A stretch of 64,000 nt of DNA from Anabaena minutissima FACHB-250 (GCF_014697125.1 NZ_JACJRG010000009.1:140578-204577); one strand, 5' to 3'; counted from the stretch's first letter, positions 1-8,616 are shown. Made by a program: numbers and translations. The notes: generated from the letters alone by a model not told the origin.

Positions 1-546
1 GAGGAATTGACAAAAAGCCAATATCTATTTATTGGGATGGATCATTTTGCCAAACCTAACGATGAACTAGCAACAGCACAACGTAACCGCACCCTCCAGC
101 GCAACTTCCAAGGCTACACCACCCACGCCGGGACAGAACTGTTTGGCTTTGGTGCGACATCTATCAGTATGTTGCATGATGCTTATGTGCAGAATCATAA
201 GCAATTGAAAGAATATTATCAAGCAGTTGCTAGCGATAGTTTACCAATCAGTAAAGGGATTAAACTCACGGAAGATGATATCTTGAGACGCGATGTGATT
301 ATGTGCATCATGTCTAACTTCCAACTATATAAGCAAGAAATCGCAGAGAAACATGAGATCAATTTTGATCAGTATTTTGCCCATGAACTAGAGTTATTAG
401 AGCCATTAGCAGCTGATGGACTGGTAAATTTATCAACTGACCACATTCAAATTACGGATATTGGTAGGCTATTGGTGAGGAATATTGCTGTAATTTTTGA
501 TATTCATAATCAAACGCCAGAACAACACTTTTCACGTGCCATTTAA
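1..546 (+). CDS. hemN: Oxygen-independent coproporphyrinogen III oxidase, C-terminal part
   Basis: This is the 3' end of a gene that begins before the window; the frame is open from base 1 and ends at 546. The 181 visible residues resemble the C-terminal half of HemN, the radical-SAM enzyme that converts coproporphyrinogen III to protoporphyrinogen IX without oxygen in heme and chlorophyll synthesis. Typical features are MDHFAKPNDELA near the start, the YTTHAG segment, the winged-helix-like stretch LRRDVIMCIMSNFQL and the end motif ITDIGRLLVRNIA. The Cys motif binding the iron-sulfur cluster lies outside the window, so catalytic competence cannot be judged here. An in-frame TTG at base 7 is not a start. 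Identification is firm because these motifs are characteristic of the HemN tail. Confidence 0.93.
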   Translation, partial: EELTKSQYLFIGMDHFAKPNDELATAQRNRTLQRNFQGYTTHAGTELFGFGATSISMLHDAYVQNHKQLKEYYQAVASDSLPISKGIKLTEDDILRRDVIMCIMSNFQLYKQEIAEKHEINFDQYFAHELELLEPLAADGLVNLSTDHIQITDIGRLLVRNIAVIFDIHNQTPEQHFSRAI

Positions 547-894
547 CACCAAATCTGCAACTATCAGCTTGCTCAATTGGAAGCGTTCATGGAAAATATT
601 GGTAATTGGTAGCTGGTAATTACCTTCACTTAATTACTCATGACCAATTACCGACTATAGTCTACTTGTAGTAATTAAGATAATTCATAACTCATTTCCT
701 TAATAGAGATTCATCGGTCGCCACGAAAAAAGCAGAAATTTTCTAAGTTGGTATGAATATCAAATTGGCTTTAATTTTGAGTTATGACTTCTGTTATATC
801 TATCTTTTGACTTCAAAAGTTACTTCATCTGGTGGAAACGCTCACTAATTCAGTTTGCTAATCTGGGTACAGATGAGATTTTTGAGGACATTAT
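547..894. other. Intergenic region, no gene seen
   Basis: AT-rich spacer of 348 bases between hemN and the GlsB-type gene. It contains short AATTGGTAATTACC-type palindromic stretches around 600-650 and a GAGGAC ribosome-binding site just before the ATG at 895. I see no convincing open frame or RNA structure. Confidence 0.5.
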
Positions 895-1167
895 ATGAAT
901 ATTCTTGCTTGGGTAATATTAGGACTATTAGCTGGTGCGATCGCTAAAGCAATCTATCCTGGAACTCAAGGTGGTGGAATCCTTTCTACAATGATTTTAG
1001 GTATCATAGGTGCTTTCATCGGTGGTAGTTTGTATAGTCTATTTTCCACGGGAACTTTACAACTTACGGCTACTGGTTTAAGTATTCCTGGCCTTTTAAT
1101 AGCCATTCTCGGTGCAATGATTGCTATCTACATATGGGGACTACTTAGCAGAAGTCGTAGTGCTTAA
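895..1167 (+). CDS. GlsB/YeaQ/YmgE-type stress membrane protein
   Basis: A 90-residue, very hydrophobic protein with three predicted membrane segments (about residues 2-20, 28-50 and 58-84) separated by glycine-rich turns such as YPGTQGGG and GIIGAFIGG. This matches the small transglycosylase-associated/GlsB family, whose members are induced by general stress in many bacteria but whose biochemical role is not known. The length is normal for the family. A GAGGAC ribosome-binding site lies about five bases before the ATG. It stands between hemN and a manganese catalase, so a role in oxidative or general stress fits its surroundings, but that is inference. No enzyme activity should be assumed from the old transglycosylase name. 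Confidence 0.85.
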   Translation: MNILAWVILGLLAGAIAKAIYPGTQGGGILSTMILGIIGAFIGGSLYSLFSTGTLQLTATGLSIPGLLIAILGAMIAIYIWGLLSRSRSA

Positions 1168-1275
1168 ATAAGTATCAGGGTAAAATTCCAAACGAATATT
1201 TTAGCAAATCAAGCATTCAATATCGCAATGCTTGATGAGTCTTATCTCAGATGAAAATAATTGCAGAGGCATTTC

Positions 1276-1968
1276 ATGTTTTTCCACAAAAAAGAGCCGA
1301 TTCATGCAGTAAAAATTAATGATGCTAATCCTCGCTTTGCTCAGTTACTTCTAGAGCAATTTGGAGGAGCCACTGGAGAACTATCAGCAGCTTTGCAATA
1401 CTGGGTGCAATCATTTCACGTTGAGAATGCTGGAATTCGCGATATGCTGCAAGACATTGCCATTGAGGAATTTGGGCATTTAGAGATGGTTGGTAAACTC
1501 ATCGAAGCTCATACCAAAAATGTAGATCAAACAGAGGCTTATAAAAGCACTCTTTTTGCTGTCAGGGGAATGGGACCTCACTTTTTAGATAGTCAAGGTA
1601 ATGCTTGGACTGCAAGTTACCTTAATGAAGGTGGAGACGTAGTAAGAGATTTGAGAGCTAACGTCGCAGCTGAAGCTGGCGCACGTCAAACTTACGAAGA
1701 GTTAATTAAGCTATGTCCAGATCAAGGCACAAAAGAAACTTTAGTACATCTGCTCACAAGAGAAATTTCTCATACCCAGATGTTCATGAAGGCTCTAGAT
1801 TCACTTGGTAAGTTGACAGATCCACTATTTGGCAATATTCAACCTGATGAAACTGTAGCTCTCTATTACAATCTGTCTACCAATGGTAATGGACATGATG
1901 AACGTGGCCCTTGGAATTCAGAACCAACATTCCAATATGTTGCTAACCCATTGGAAAGACACTCTTAA
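1276..1968 (+). CDS. Manganese catalase (non-heme)
   Basis: The 230-residue protein belongs to the dimanganese catalases, which break hydrogen peroxide down to water and oxygen with a two-manganese centre in a four-helix bundle. Ligand-bearing segments are visible: the helix with ELSAALQYWVQSF, IAIEEFGHLEMV (Glu and His ligands), AAEAGARQTYEEL and EISHTQMF (Glu/His). The C-terminal part is shorter than in the Lactobacillus enzyme. I chose the ATG at 1276, not the in-frame TTG at 1261, because AGAGG at 1265-1269 is well placed before it. It is a cytoplasmic detoxifying enzyme; filamentous cyanobacteria often carry two such catalases. The next gene (DUF3891) is 90 bases downstream and could be co-transcribed. 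Confidence 0.93.
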   Translation: MFFHKKEPIHAVKINDANPRFAQLLLEQFGGATGELSAALQYWVQSFHVENAGIRDMLQDIAIEEFGHLEMVGKLIEAHTKNVDQTEAYKSTLFAVRGMGPHFLDSQGNAWTASYLNEGGDVVRDLRANVAAEAGARQTYEELIKLCPDQGTKETLVHLLTREISHTQMFMKALDSLGKLTDPLFGNIQPDETVALYYNLSTNGNGHDERGPWNSEPTFQYVANPLERHS

Positions 1969-2058
1969 TTAAAAGTTGGGAAGCAGGGAAGCAGACGAGA
2001 AAAGCTAATACCCAATTCCCCATTCCCATAATTTCCTTTTAATTGAGGAGATTAATTC

Positions 2059-2787
2059 GTGATTGTTAATGCAACGCCAAATGGATGGGAAATTATTTAT
2101 CACCGCGCTCATGCTTTATTAGCAGCGCAACTAGCAGGACAATGGCGACGCAAAAATTTCCCAGCACGGATATATGAAACCCTTGCTGCCATTTCTCATC
2201 ATGATGATTTAGAAAAAGAATGGCAAGAAGATAATCTGACTCCAGGGGGTGCGCCAATGGACTTTACCATGAGCCAAGAAGCCTCTGTTGAGAAAATGGT
2301 TGATTTGGTCAATAATGCCCGTTACCGAGGACGATGGGTAACTCTATTAACTTCCAAACACATCAGCCGTTTAAATGAAGCAAAACGAGGTAGGTCTTCC
2401 GAACTAGATCAATTTCTAGATGAACAATACCGCAATCAACAGCGTTGGCGTGAGGAATTAGGCTTGCAGGAAGATGAAGTAAATGCGGCTTATGCTTTTA
2501 TGCAGTGGTGCGATCGCCTATCTCTTATTCTATGTCAGCAGGAATTACCAGCTGATGAAAGATTTTTAGAAATTAGTCTGGGGCCTGATGGTCAACGCTA
2601 TGACATTATGCAACGTAGTGATAATTTGCTTACTGTCCAACCTTGGCCTTTTGAGGATGAAAAGTTTACAGTGAATGTCGAAGCGTGCGATCTGCATCAA
2701 GTAAAGTTTGAGAGTAATGCTCAACTAACTCAATCCCTGCAAACAGCTCCAATCAAAGTTTTAGAGTGGACTTTTGTTAAAACTTAA
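2059..2787 (+). CDS. DUF3891 family protein
   Basis: A 242-residue soluble protein of the DUF3891 family, found in cyanobacteria and other bacteria and of unknown function. Visible traits are a GWEIIYHRAHALLAAQLAGQW segment near the N terminus and an ISHHDD motif around residue 46-51, a His/Asp pair that recalls metal-binding HD-type phosphohydrolases; that link is only suggestive. The GTG start at 2059 is preceded by GAGGAG with good spacing, and no better ATG lies nearby. It follows the manganese catalase on the same strand. A hairpin directly downstream (2811-2857) could end its transcript, although the same DNA is better explained as a small RNA on the other strand. Confidence 0.8.
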   Translation: MIVNATPNGWEIIYHRAHALLAAQLAGQWRRKNFPARIYETLAAISHHDDLEKEWQEDNLTPGGAPMDFTMSQEASVEKMVDLVNNARYRGRWVTLLTSKHISRLNEAKRGRSSELDQFLDEQYRNQQRWREELGLQEDEVNAAYAFMQWCDRLSLILCQQELPADERFLEISLGPDGQRYDIMQRSDNLLTVQPWPFEDEKFTVNVEACDLHQVKFESNAQLTQSLQTAPIKVLEWTFVKT

Positions 2788-2805
2788 AACTCAAATTAAT
2801 TGCAG

Positions 2806-2884
2806 AAATCAAAAAGCGTCCGGGAGTGTTACCGTGTTTCCACCCCAGACGCTTTTTAGTTTCAACTTGCTCCTCACACACAAC
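2806..2884 (-). ncRNA. yfr2: Probable Yfr2-family small RNA, copy A
   Basis: Read on the minus strand, this stretch starts with GTTGTGTGTGAGGAGCAAG and is followed by a long hairpin whose arms are AAAAAGCGTC and GACGCTTTTT (2811-2820 and 2848-2857) plus inner GGGGTG/CACTCCC pairing. The loop reads GGAAACACGGTAACAC, matching the repeated GGAAACA element that defines the cyanobacterial Yfr2 RNA family. The run of T after the stem would end transcription. A TATGCT box at 2888-2893 lies just upstream. A second copy follows at 2972-3046. The function of Yfr2 RNAs is poorly known. The same palindrome could also act as a terminator for the DUF3891 gene on the plus strand. Confidence 0.65.
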
Positions 2885-2971
2885 TAGAGCATACTGTCTA
2901 CTCGTAATTAAGTAAATCTATTGTGTGACACTTTTTTAAGTTGCACAAGTAATACCATTTTTAGATTCCAA

Positions 2972-3046
2972 TAAAAAACGCCTGGGAGTGTTACCGTGTT
3001 TCCACCCCAAGCGTTTTTTAATTTCAACTTGCTCCTCACACACAAC
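2972..3046 (-). ncRNA. yfr2: Probable Yfr2-family small RNA, copy B
   Basis: This is a near duplicate of copy A on the same strand. The same 5' sequence and the same GGAAACACGGTAACAC loop are present, while the outer arms differ in matched positions (AAAAAACGC at 2973-2981 pairs with GCGTTTTTT at 3011-3019), so the stem is kept although its sequence changed. That pattern of compensating change supports a functional RNA structure. Its upstream region carries a good sigma-70-like promoter (see 3050-3078). Length would be about 70-75 nucleotides. Transcription has not been shown here; identification rests on the loop motif and promoter spacing. Confidence 0.68.
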
Positions 3047-3049
3047 TAG

Positions 3050-3078
3050 AATCTATCACTTGTTTGGGGAAATGGCAA
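3050..3078 (-). promoter_or_regulatory. Promoter of Yfr2-like RNA copy B
   Basis: On the minus strand TTGCCA (3073-3078) and TAGATT (3050-3055) are separated by exactly 17 bases, a near-consensus sigma-70-type promoter. The predicted start lies around 3043-3046, at the GTTGTG shared by both RNA copies. Copy A has a weaker equivalent, TTTACT (2911-2916) and TATGCT (2888-2893), also 17 apart. Confidence 0.6.
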
Positions 3079-3129
3079 GTATCTTATTTAACGCTTCACA
3101 TAGTCTTAATATTAACAAAGCTCAAGTCT

Positions 3130-4191
3130 TTAAATTTCACCCCAGCGATGCCACTGACGAAAGTTAGTTCCAGCACTCACAGCTAAACCAATTTGGTGCT
3201 GTGAAGACAGTTCATCGTGTCCACCTTCGTTTGCACCAATATAGTACAGACGGAAACTACCATCATCCAATGCTACTACACAAGGAGTGCCTACTGCCCG
3301 CGCATCCCAACGACCAGAACCCTTTTGAGCAGGTGAAAAAATAGAACCTCCCGCTTGCTCCCCTTTCTCCTTTTGCCAATGAATCCCATCGTCAGAGGTA
3401 GCTATACCAATAGAATGATAACCACTGTTGTTAACACCTTCATAGAACATGACGTATTGTCCATTTATTTTTAAGACATGGCGAGTACCAATGCCTCTCT
3501 CATCAAAACTTCCAGGTTCACCTGCGGCTAAAATCTCACCGACTTTTTCCCAATGGAAACCATCTGTAGATATGGCTAAACCAACTAAGAATCCTCTTTT
3601 TGGGTTTAAGGTGTGATAGTACATTTTCCACGTTCCATCATCATCAGGTAAGACTTGAGGCCAGGCGCAAAACAGGGCATCAAACTCTCCTACCTTGCCT
3701 AAATCGAGAAAAGCCCCTCGATAAGTGCTTTCCAAGCGTACCCATTTTATGCCATCACGGGAGATAGCGCAGCCAGGGCGCATATTTAACCCTTTAGCTT
3801 TAAGCTCTCCCATTTCAACAACTGTGTTGTCGCCGCCAAAATACCACATCCAATAAAGACCATCATGGAAATATACATTGCTCACACCCACATGGGCTGA
3901 GTCAAAGCGACTAGGATCTGGGTGAGGTTCAAAGACAGCCCCCATTGTTAATGAACCCTGGACGCGTTGCCAATTAATTCCATCACCAGACATCGCTAAA
4001 CCACAGCGACCAGTGGGTAAATTAATTTGTCGATCAAAGGAGGCATCTCGACCGTAATACCACATCCTCCACATTCCATCAGGGCAGTACAAGACCTGGG
4101 GCGAAGAAACTCTTTCGGAATCCCACCAGCCTGCCGATCCTGGGGTGAGAATTAGCCCTGGTTGGTCAATTGGGGTTTTTGAGTCGCTCAT
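3130..4191 (-). CDS. Beta-propeller glycosidase-like protein
   Basis: The 353-residue protein is built of repeated blades of the type seen in five-bladed beta-propeller glycoside hydrolases (GH32/43/62/130-like). Recurring elements are W-x-MWYYG/MWYFG/MYYH/LYYIG strands and ISxDGxxW or TSDDGIHW turns, at about residues 40-52, 68-76, 112-120, 140-150, 205-215 and 265-272. Such proteins cleave or phosphorolyse sugars, but exact activity cannot be read here. No signal peptide is seen, so it is probably cytoplasmic. It lies 33 bases downstream of the acyltransferase gene on the same strand, so the two are likely co-transcribed and may act on the same sugar; that pairing is inference. Confidence 0.75.
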   Translation of the reverse strand: MSDSKTPIDQPGLILTPGSAGWWDSERVSSPQVLYCPDGMWRMWYYGRDASFDRQINLPTGRCGLAMSGDGINWQRVQGSLTMGAVFEPHPDPSRFDSAHVGVSNVYFHDGLYWMWYFGGDNTVVEMGELKAKGLNMRPGCAISRDGIKWVRLESTYRGAFLDLGKVGEFDALFCAWPQVLPDDDGTWKMYYHTLNPKRGFLVGLAISTDGFHWEKVGEILAAGEPGSFDERGIGTRHVLKINGQYVMFYEGVNNSGYHSIGIATSDDGIHWQKEKGEQAGGSIFSPAQKGSGRWDARAVGTPCVVALDDGSFRLYYIGANEGGHDELSSQHQIGLAVSAGTNFRQWHRWGEI

Positions 4192-4224
4192 ATCTACAAT
4201 TAAAAATGTGGTGAATTAATAGCA

Positions 4225-5358
4225 TCAAACTTTGATGAACCAGTTTTGGCGATACATTATCACAGCGACAGCCCACCATAAAAGAAGGGTGACTAGGGCG
4301 AATAATAGTGAACCATTAAAATTTCCTGCCCAAGATGCAAAGATGTTTTGATAGATCCAGTTATAGGTGCTGATAGCGGTTTCGCCTGTGCCGATTTTGG
4401 TTCTGACTAAAATTTTAATTAGCAAAACTGATGCGACGAAAAGCGCGATCGCATTTAAGCCCATTATTTCCCAAGGTTTACTCCAGCGTCGAATTAACCT
4501 CACTTCAATGAGTTCATAACAACCAGCCAGTAACAATAACGCCCAACCGCTAGTAAACACAACATAGGAACTTGTCCACAGTTTTTTATTGATGGGAAAT
4601 ATCCAACCCCATGCCCAACCAATGATTAAGCAACCAATACCAAATAAAGCTAATCCTACACTCGTGCGTGTTTGTACTGGTTGTTTGCGTATCCAATCAC
4701 CAGTGAAATAACCAGCCAAAACACTTACAATAGCTGGAATCGTACTAAAAAGTCCTTCAGGATCTCCCATGGAGTTGAAGCCATCGCCCTTATACAGATG
4801 AGCTTTGGGGATAATCAGGCGGTCGATATAAGCACCAAAGTTGCCTTCTCGTGTCAGCACACCAGCACCATAATCAGGTACGGGAATGTACATCATCGCT
4901 AGCCAGTAGCCAAGGAGTAATACACCAGCTAGTATCCATTGTCCTGGGCGTGGTAATTTGAGGACTACTAAGGAAGCCAACAAATAAGTCAGGCTAATAC
5001 GCTGCAACACTCCCATCATGCGAATGCTGCTGAAGTCAAAAGTCCAAATGCCTTGATTCCAAAAGCCATTGAGTACCAAACCCAAAATAAACAGCATCGC
5101 TGCACGGCGAAATATCCGCCAGTAAACCGCCGAGGTTGGTTTGTTATCTTGGGTGTATTTGGATAAAGAAAAAGTCATTGCTACACCGACAATGAACAGA
5201 AAGAAGGGAAAAACTAAATCAGTGGGTGTGCAACCATGCCAATCAGCATGGGTTAAGGGAGGATAAATATTATCTGCAACTCCCGCCATATTAACGAGAA
5301 TCATCCCTGCAATGGTAATGCCACGAAAAACATCAAGTGAGGTCAGACGCATGGACAA
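4225..5358 (-). CDS. NagX/HGSNAT-type membrane acyltransferase (DUF5009)
   Basis: A 377-residue integral membrane protein with about ten hydrophobic segments, related to heparan-alpha-glucosaminide N-acetyltransferase and bacterial NagX. The signature N-terminal block RLTSLDVFRGITIAGMILVN is followed by PLTHADWHGCTPTDLVFPFFLF, which includes the conserved histidine and WxGxxxxDLVFPFFLF element of the family. These enzymes transfer acyl groups across a membrane onto amino sugars. The length fits the bacterial family. The ATG at 5358 is the first of the frame. The downstream propeller glycosidase-like gene on the same strand supports a role in carbohydrate turnover, by inference. Confidence 0.82.
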   Translation of the reverse strand: MSMRLTSLDVFRGITIAGMILVNMAGVADNIYPPLTHADWHGCTPTDLVFPFFLFIVGVAMTFSLSKYTQDNKPTSAVYWRIFRRAAMLFILGLVLNGFWNQGIWTFDFSSIRMMGVLQRISLTYLLASLVVLKLPRPGQWILAGVLLLGYWLAMMYIPVPDYGAGVLTREGNFGAYIDRLIIPKAHLYKGDGFNSMGDPEGLFSTIPAIVSVLAGYFTGDWIRKQPVQTRTSVGLALFGIGCLIIGWAWGWIFPINKKLWTSSYVVFTSGWALLLLAGCYELIEVRLIRRWSKPWEIMGLNAIALFVASVLLIKILVRTKIGTGETAISTYNWIYQNIFASWAGNFNGSLLFALVTLLLWWAVAVIMYRQNWFIKV

Positions 5359-5613
5359 AATTTTATGCTTGATGAATATTTAACCTACCGCGCTTGCTGC
5401 TGCTGTTCAATTAAGATTTACATCACATTGTTGAGGCTAGGTCAACCCCCTGTGGGGGAATTAAAAATTAAAAATTAAAAATTAAAGTCCCTATAAATAA
5501 ATTTAGGGGCTTGTATCCTTCTTTTTTTCGGTCAATACTACACTAAATACATATAAACCAAGATGAAGCACCTACTTACTTGAGCTTTAACGTAATTAAA
5601 CAGGAAATTTATT

Positions 5614-6672
5614 ATGATTGTAGTCATGAAAGTTGGTTCTCCTGAAGCGGAGATTAACCGTATTAATGAAGAACTAAGTAATTGGGGCTTGACACCAGAA
5701 AAAATTATCGGTAAGCACAAGGTAGTAATAGGTTTAGTAGGTGAAACTGCCGACTTAGATCCACTACAAATTCAAGAAGTCAGCCCTTGGATTGAGCAAG
5801 TATTACGGGTAGAACTGCCCTATAAAAGAGCTAGCCGCCAATACCGACACGGTGAAGCATCAGACATTGTAGTTGATACCCCCGATGGCGCAGTTGTGTT
5901 TGGTGAACACCAACCCCTAGTCGTGGTTGCTGGCCCCTGCTCTGTCGAAAATGAGGACATGATTATTGAAACAGCACAACGCGTCAAGGCAGCCGGCGCG
6001 AAGTTTTTACGCGGTGGTGCATACAAACCCCGGACTTCACCTTACGCCTTCCAAGGACATGGCGAGAGTGCTTTAGAATTATTAGCCAAGGCGCGGGAAG
6101 TTAGTGGACTTGGCATTATTACAGAAGTCATGGATGCGGCGGAGCTAGATATCATCGCCGAAGTTGCTGATGTAATTCAGGTAGGCGCAAGGAATATGCA
6201 GAACTTTTCCCTGCTCAAAAAAGTAGGAGCGCAACCAAAACCAGTGCTGTTAAAGCGGGGAATGGCAGCTACCATTGAAGATTGGTTAATGGCAGCTGAG
6301 TATGTGCTAGCATCTGGCAACCCCAATGTAATTTTATGTGAGCGGGGTATTCGTACTTTTGATCGCCAATATACTCGCAACACCTTAGATTTATCTGTAG
6401 TGCCAGTATTGCGGAAATTAACTCACCTGCCCATTATGATTGACCCCAGTCATGGTACAGGTTGGGCTGAGTTTGTCCCATCTATGGCGATGGCTGCGAT
6501 CGCAGCTGGTTGTGATTCTCTCATGATTGAAGTTCACCCCAACCCCAAAAAAGCTTTATCAGACGGGCCACAATCCTTAACACCAGAAGCTTTTGACCAT
6601 CTCATGCAAGAATTAACAGTCATTGGTAAAGCTGTTGGACGTTGGCCACAGCCCACCGCAGCTTTAGCATAA
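5614..6672 (+). CDS. aroF: 3-deoxy-7-phosphoheptulonate (DAHP) synthase
   Basis: The 352-residue enzyme condenses phosphoenolpyruvate and erythrose 4-phosphate, the first step of the shikimate pathway to aromatic amino acids. It has the Bacillus/Thermotoga-type architecture: an N-terminal ferredoxin-like regulatory domain (about residues 1-75, starting MIVVMKVGSPEAEI) and a KDOPS-like barrel. Barrel motifs include VVVAGPCSVENEDM, AKFLRGGAYKPRTSPYAFQG, KPVLLKRGMAATIEDW, CERGIRTFD and MIDPSHGTGW, with the expected metal-binding Cys, His and Glu. The N-terminal domain is usually the site of feedback control by aromatic amino acids. CAGGAA at 5601-5606 supports the ATG at 5614. A hairpin terminator follows at 6687-6720. 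Confidence 0.95.
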   Translation: MIVVMKVGSPEAEINRINEELSNWGLTPEKIIGKHKVVIGLVGETADLDPLQIQEVSPWIEQVLRVELPYKRASRQYRHGEASDIVVDTPDGAVVFGEHQPLVVVAGPCSVENEDMIIETAQRVKAAGAKFLRGGAYKPRTSPYAFQGHGESALELLAKAREVSGLGIITEVMDAAELDIIAEVADVIQVGARNMQNFSLLKKVGAQPKPVLLKRGMAATIEDWLMAAEYVLASGNPNVILCERGIRTFDRQYTRNTLDLSVVPVLRKLTHLPIMIDPSHGTGWAEFVPSMAMAAIAAGCDSLMIEVHPNPKKALSDGPQSLTPEAFDHLMQELTVIGKAVGRWPQPTAALA

Positions 6673-6686
6673 AAGCTTTAGCTCTT

Positions 6687-6720
6687 CTCCTGCTACACCA
6701 TGCAAGCGATGTAGCAGGAG
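6687..6720 (+). terminator. Terminator after aroF
   Basis: An 11-base perfect stem, CTCCTGCTACA (6687-6697) and TGTAGCAGGAG (6710-6720), with a 12-base loop, followed by a T-rich stretch. It lies 15 bases after the aroF stop and before the convergent PrsW gene. Confidence 0.75.
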
Positions 6721-6743
6721 CATTCTTGTTGATTTTAAAAAAT

Positions 6744-7703
6744 CTAGTATCTTGCTGAATATCTTAAATACCAATAAATTAACCCCGCCAAAAATCCAAA
6801 AACTAAATTCAGTAAAAATCTACTGACTGCAAACCACAAAATATCAGGATAAAAAAGCTTGGCTGGACGTAAAGGGCTGAGAATTCTTACTAACAGAAAT
6901 ATCCCAAAAATTGCATTACCACCCAGCATAATAGCAAATAATAATAAACCTCTTTGCCAGTAACGATGTTGGGGTGTACGACCAGATATTAAAATAATTG
7001 GTTGTTGATTTTGGACTCTGCGTAATAGCTGTTCCATGCGCCAAAACATCCACAGCAGCAAAGGAAATAAACCATAAGCAAGTAACTGTAAGGGTGGAGA
7101 ATAACGCCAAGCAATAGAACAGATATTAACTAAAGCATGAAATATTAAAGAATTAATCCATGCCCGAAAAAATAAATTTTTGTAGCGATTTACTTGATAA
7201 GTAGCAGATAAATATTTTCCTAGGGCATATCCCCAAGGCGCGGAGAACATAGCATGGACTGGTGTACCAATAACACGATCAAAAATGCTAGCTGTGCCGT
7301 GATATAAATAAATCCAATTTTCTTCGGCAGTGAATCCTAAAGCAACCGCGATAGTAAACAAGAAAACACTGGTAGAGCGTAATTGATACCGACGCTGTAA
7401 ATAGGAAACGGGGATAATAACTGCAATCAACTTGCAACCTTCTTCAATCGGTGCGATCGCTACAAGTTGTCTCAGAGTAGCACCAAAGATCCCACGCTGG
7501 ATTTGCTGCCAGTTAACAACCCCATTAGCTATAGTTTCAAAAACTAATTGTAATCCGAGAGCAACGAAACCCGATATTGCCCCCACCAAAAATAACCACA
7601 ATAACAGTTGAAAAGGTGGAGCAACGGTGACACGATAATAGTAATATCCCAAAAATAGCAGTGGTGGTATAACTGCCCACAGCAGCAAAGCAAAATCAAC
7701 CAC
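6744..7703 (-). CDS. PrsW-type intramembrane protease
   Basis: A 319-residue membrane protein with about eight hydrophobic segments. It carries the PrsW/CAAX-protease-like motifs in order: IAPIEEGCK with the Glu pair at residues 87-88, GFTAEENWIY (Glu 127-128), a His at about 150 in TPVHAMFSAPWG, and a second His near 189 in SLIFHALVN. These Glu and His residues are the presumed metal or catalytic site of the family. PrsW in Bacillus performs site-1 cleavage of an anti-sigma factor; the substrate here is unknown. The gene overlaps the upstream methyltransferase by eight bases, which implies translational coupling in one operon. Confidence 0.82.
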   Translation of the reverse strand: MVDFALLLWAVIPPLLFLGYYYYRVTVAPPFQLLLWLFLVGAISGFVALGLQLVFETIANGVVNWQQIQRGIFGATLRQLVAIAPIEEGCKLIAVIIPVSYLQRRYQLRSTSVFLFTIAVALGFTAEENWIYLYHGTASIFDRVIGTPVHAMFSAPWGYALGKYLSATYQVNRYKNLFFRAWINSLIFHALVNICSIAWRYSPPLQLLAYGLFPLLLWMFWRMEQLLRRVQNQQPIILISGRTPQHRYWQRGLLLFAIMLGGNAIFGIFLLVRILSPLRPAKLFYPDILWFAVSRFLLNLVFGFLAGLIYWYLRYSARY

Positions 7704-8616
7704 TCACCTGAGCAATAACAGTACGATGACGAGGGCTATTTTGGGTGATGCTTGGTGTTTGGAAACCAGCCTCTACTAAAGCTTGCTCAATATCCAAAGC
7801 AAAATATTGATCCAAATATGGTTCTGTACTTTTGAGCAACGTCAAAATGTAGGGCGGCATTTTCTTGTAAGCTGCCGATTGAGGATTCATATCCATAATC
7901 GCAATGTGACCACCCGGACGCAATACACGCCGCACCTCAGCAAAAATCTTGCGGATTGCTGACTGGGGTAGTTCATGACACATCAGGAAAATCGAAACTA
8001 AATCAAAGCTAGCATCTGGTAAACCAGTAGATTCGGCTGTGGCGTGAACCCAATTAATATTAGCTTCACGCTGTTGAGCGCGATAGTTGGCAACTGCTAA
8101 GAAATAGGGAGACAAATCTAGGCCTGTGACTTGGGCTTGGGGATAAAGTGCTTGCAGCGTAAACGTACTTAACCCCACACTACATCCCAAGTCAAGGATA
8201 GTTTGTGGTGCATGAGGAATTTGAGCTTTGACGATATCGTGGTAACTTTGGCGGAGCTTCGCATCACCTTGCGCCTCAGCTTCCGGCCAAATCTTAGCAT
8301 GGACAGCACGCGCCGCCACTTCCAATTCAAATGCTGCTAACCAACAAAGGTCTCCCTCATCATAGCCGTGGAAAGAAGTCAGATAATAGTCTGGGTAAGT
8401 GATTTGAGGATTTTGGACTTGAGCTAAATCTGTTGTCCAATCACGCCCCTGGAGGGTTTTGACTTCACTTGTCCAAGGTACACCCATTTTTTCAGCCCGT
8501 TTAATCATCATTTGACGAGCTTGCTGTTTGGCTAGGCTAGCTAAAGGCTTAATTGCCAATATGCCATTCACCAAGCGGGAAGCCATACCAGGAGCAGTGT
8601 TTGTAGCAGCAGTCAT
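7696..8616 (-). CDS. SAM-dependent methyltransferase (class I)
   Basis: A 306-residue methyltransferase with a Rossmann-type SAM domain in its C-terminal half. Motif I LDLGCSVGLS is at residues 141-150, the acidic second strand is VTGLDLSPYFLAVA, and motif post-II appears as FDLVSIFLMCHELP, followed by EVRRVLRPGGHIAIMDMNP, the usual Methyltransf_11 pattern. The N-terminal 130 residues, including TYPDYYLTSFHGYDEGDLCWLAAFE split by short loops, resemble cyanobacterial proteins often annotated as menaquinone/ubiquinone-like methyltransferases, but the substrate is unknown. It overlaps the PrsW gene start by eight bases, so the two are probably made together. Confidence 0.85.
   Translation of the reverse strand: MTAATNTAPGMASRLVNGILAIKPLASLAKQQARQMMIKRAEKMGVPWTSEVKTLQGRDWTTDLAQVQNPQITYPDYYLTSFHGYDEGDLCWLAAFELEVAARAVHAKIWPEAEAQGDAKLRQSYHDIVKAQIPHAPQTILDLGCSVGLSTFTLQALYPQAQVTGLDLSPYFLAVANYRAQQREANINWVHATAESTGLPDASFDLVSIFLMCHELPQSAIRKIFAEVRRVLRPGGHIAIMDMNPQSAAYKKMPPYILTLLKSTEPYLDQYFALDIEQALVEAGFQTPSITQNSPRHRTVIAQVSG

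Noticed and set aside
2811..2857. Plain rho-independent terminator for the DUF3891 gene
   Set aside because: The duplicated loop motif GGAAACAC and conserved flanking region extend well past a terminator; the small-RNA reading explains more, though both uses are possible.
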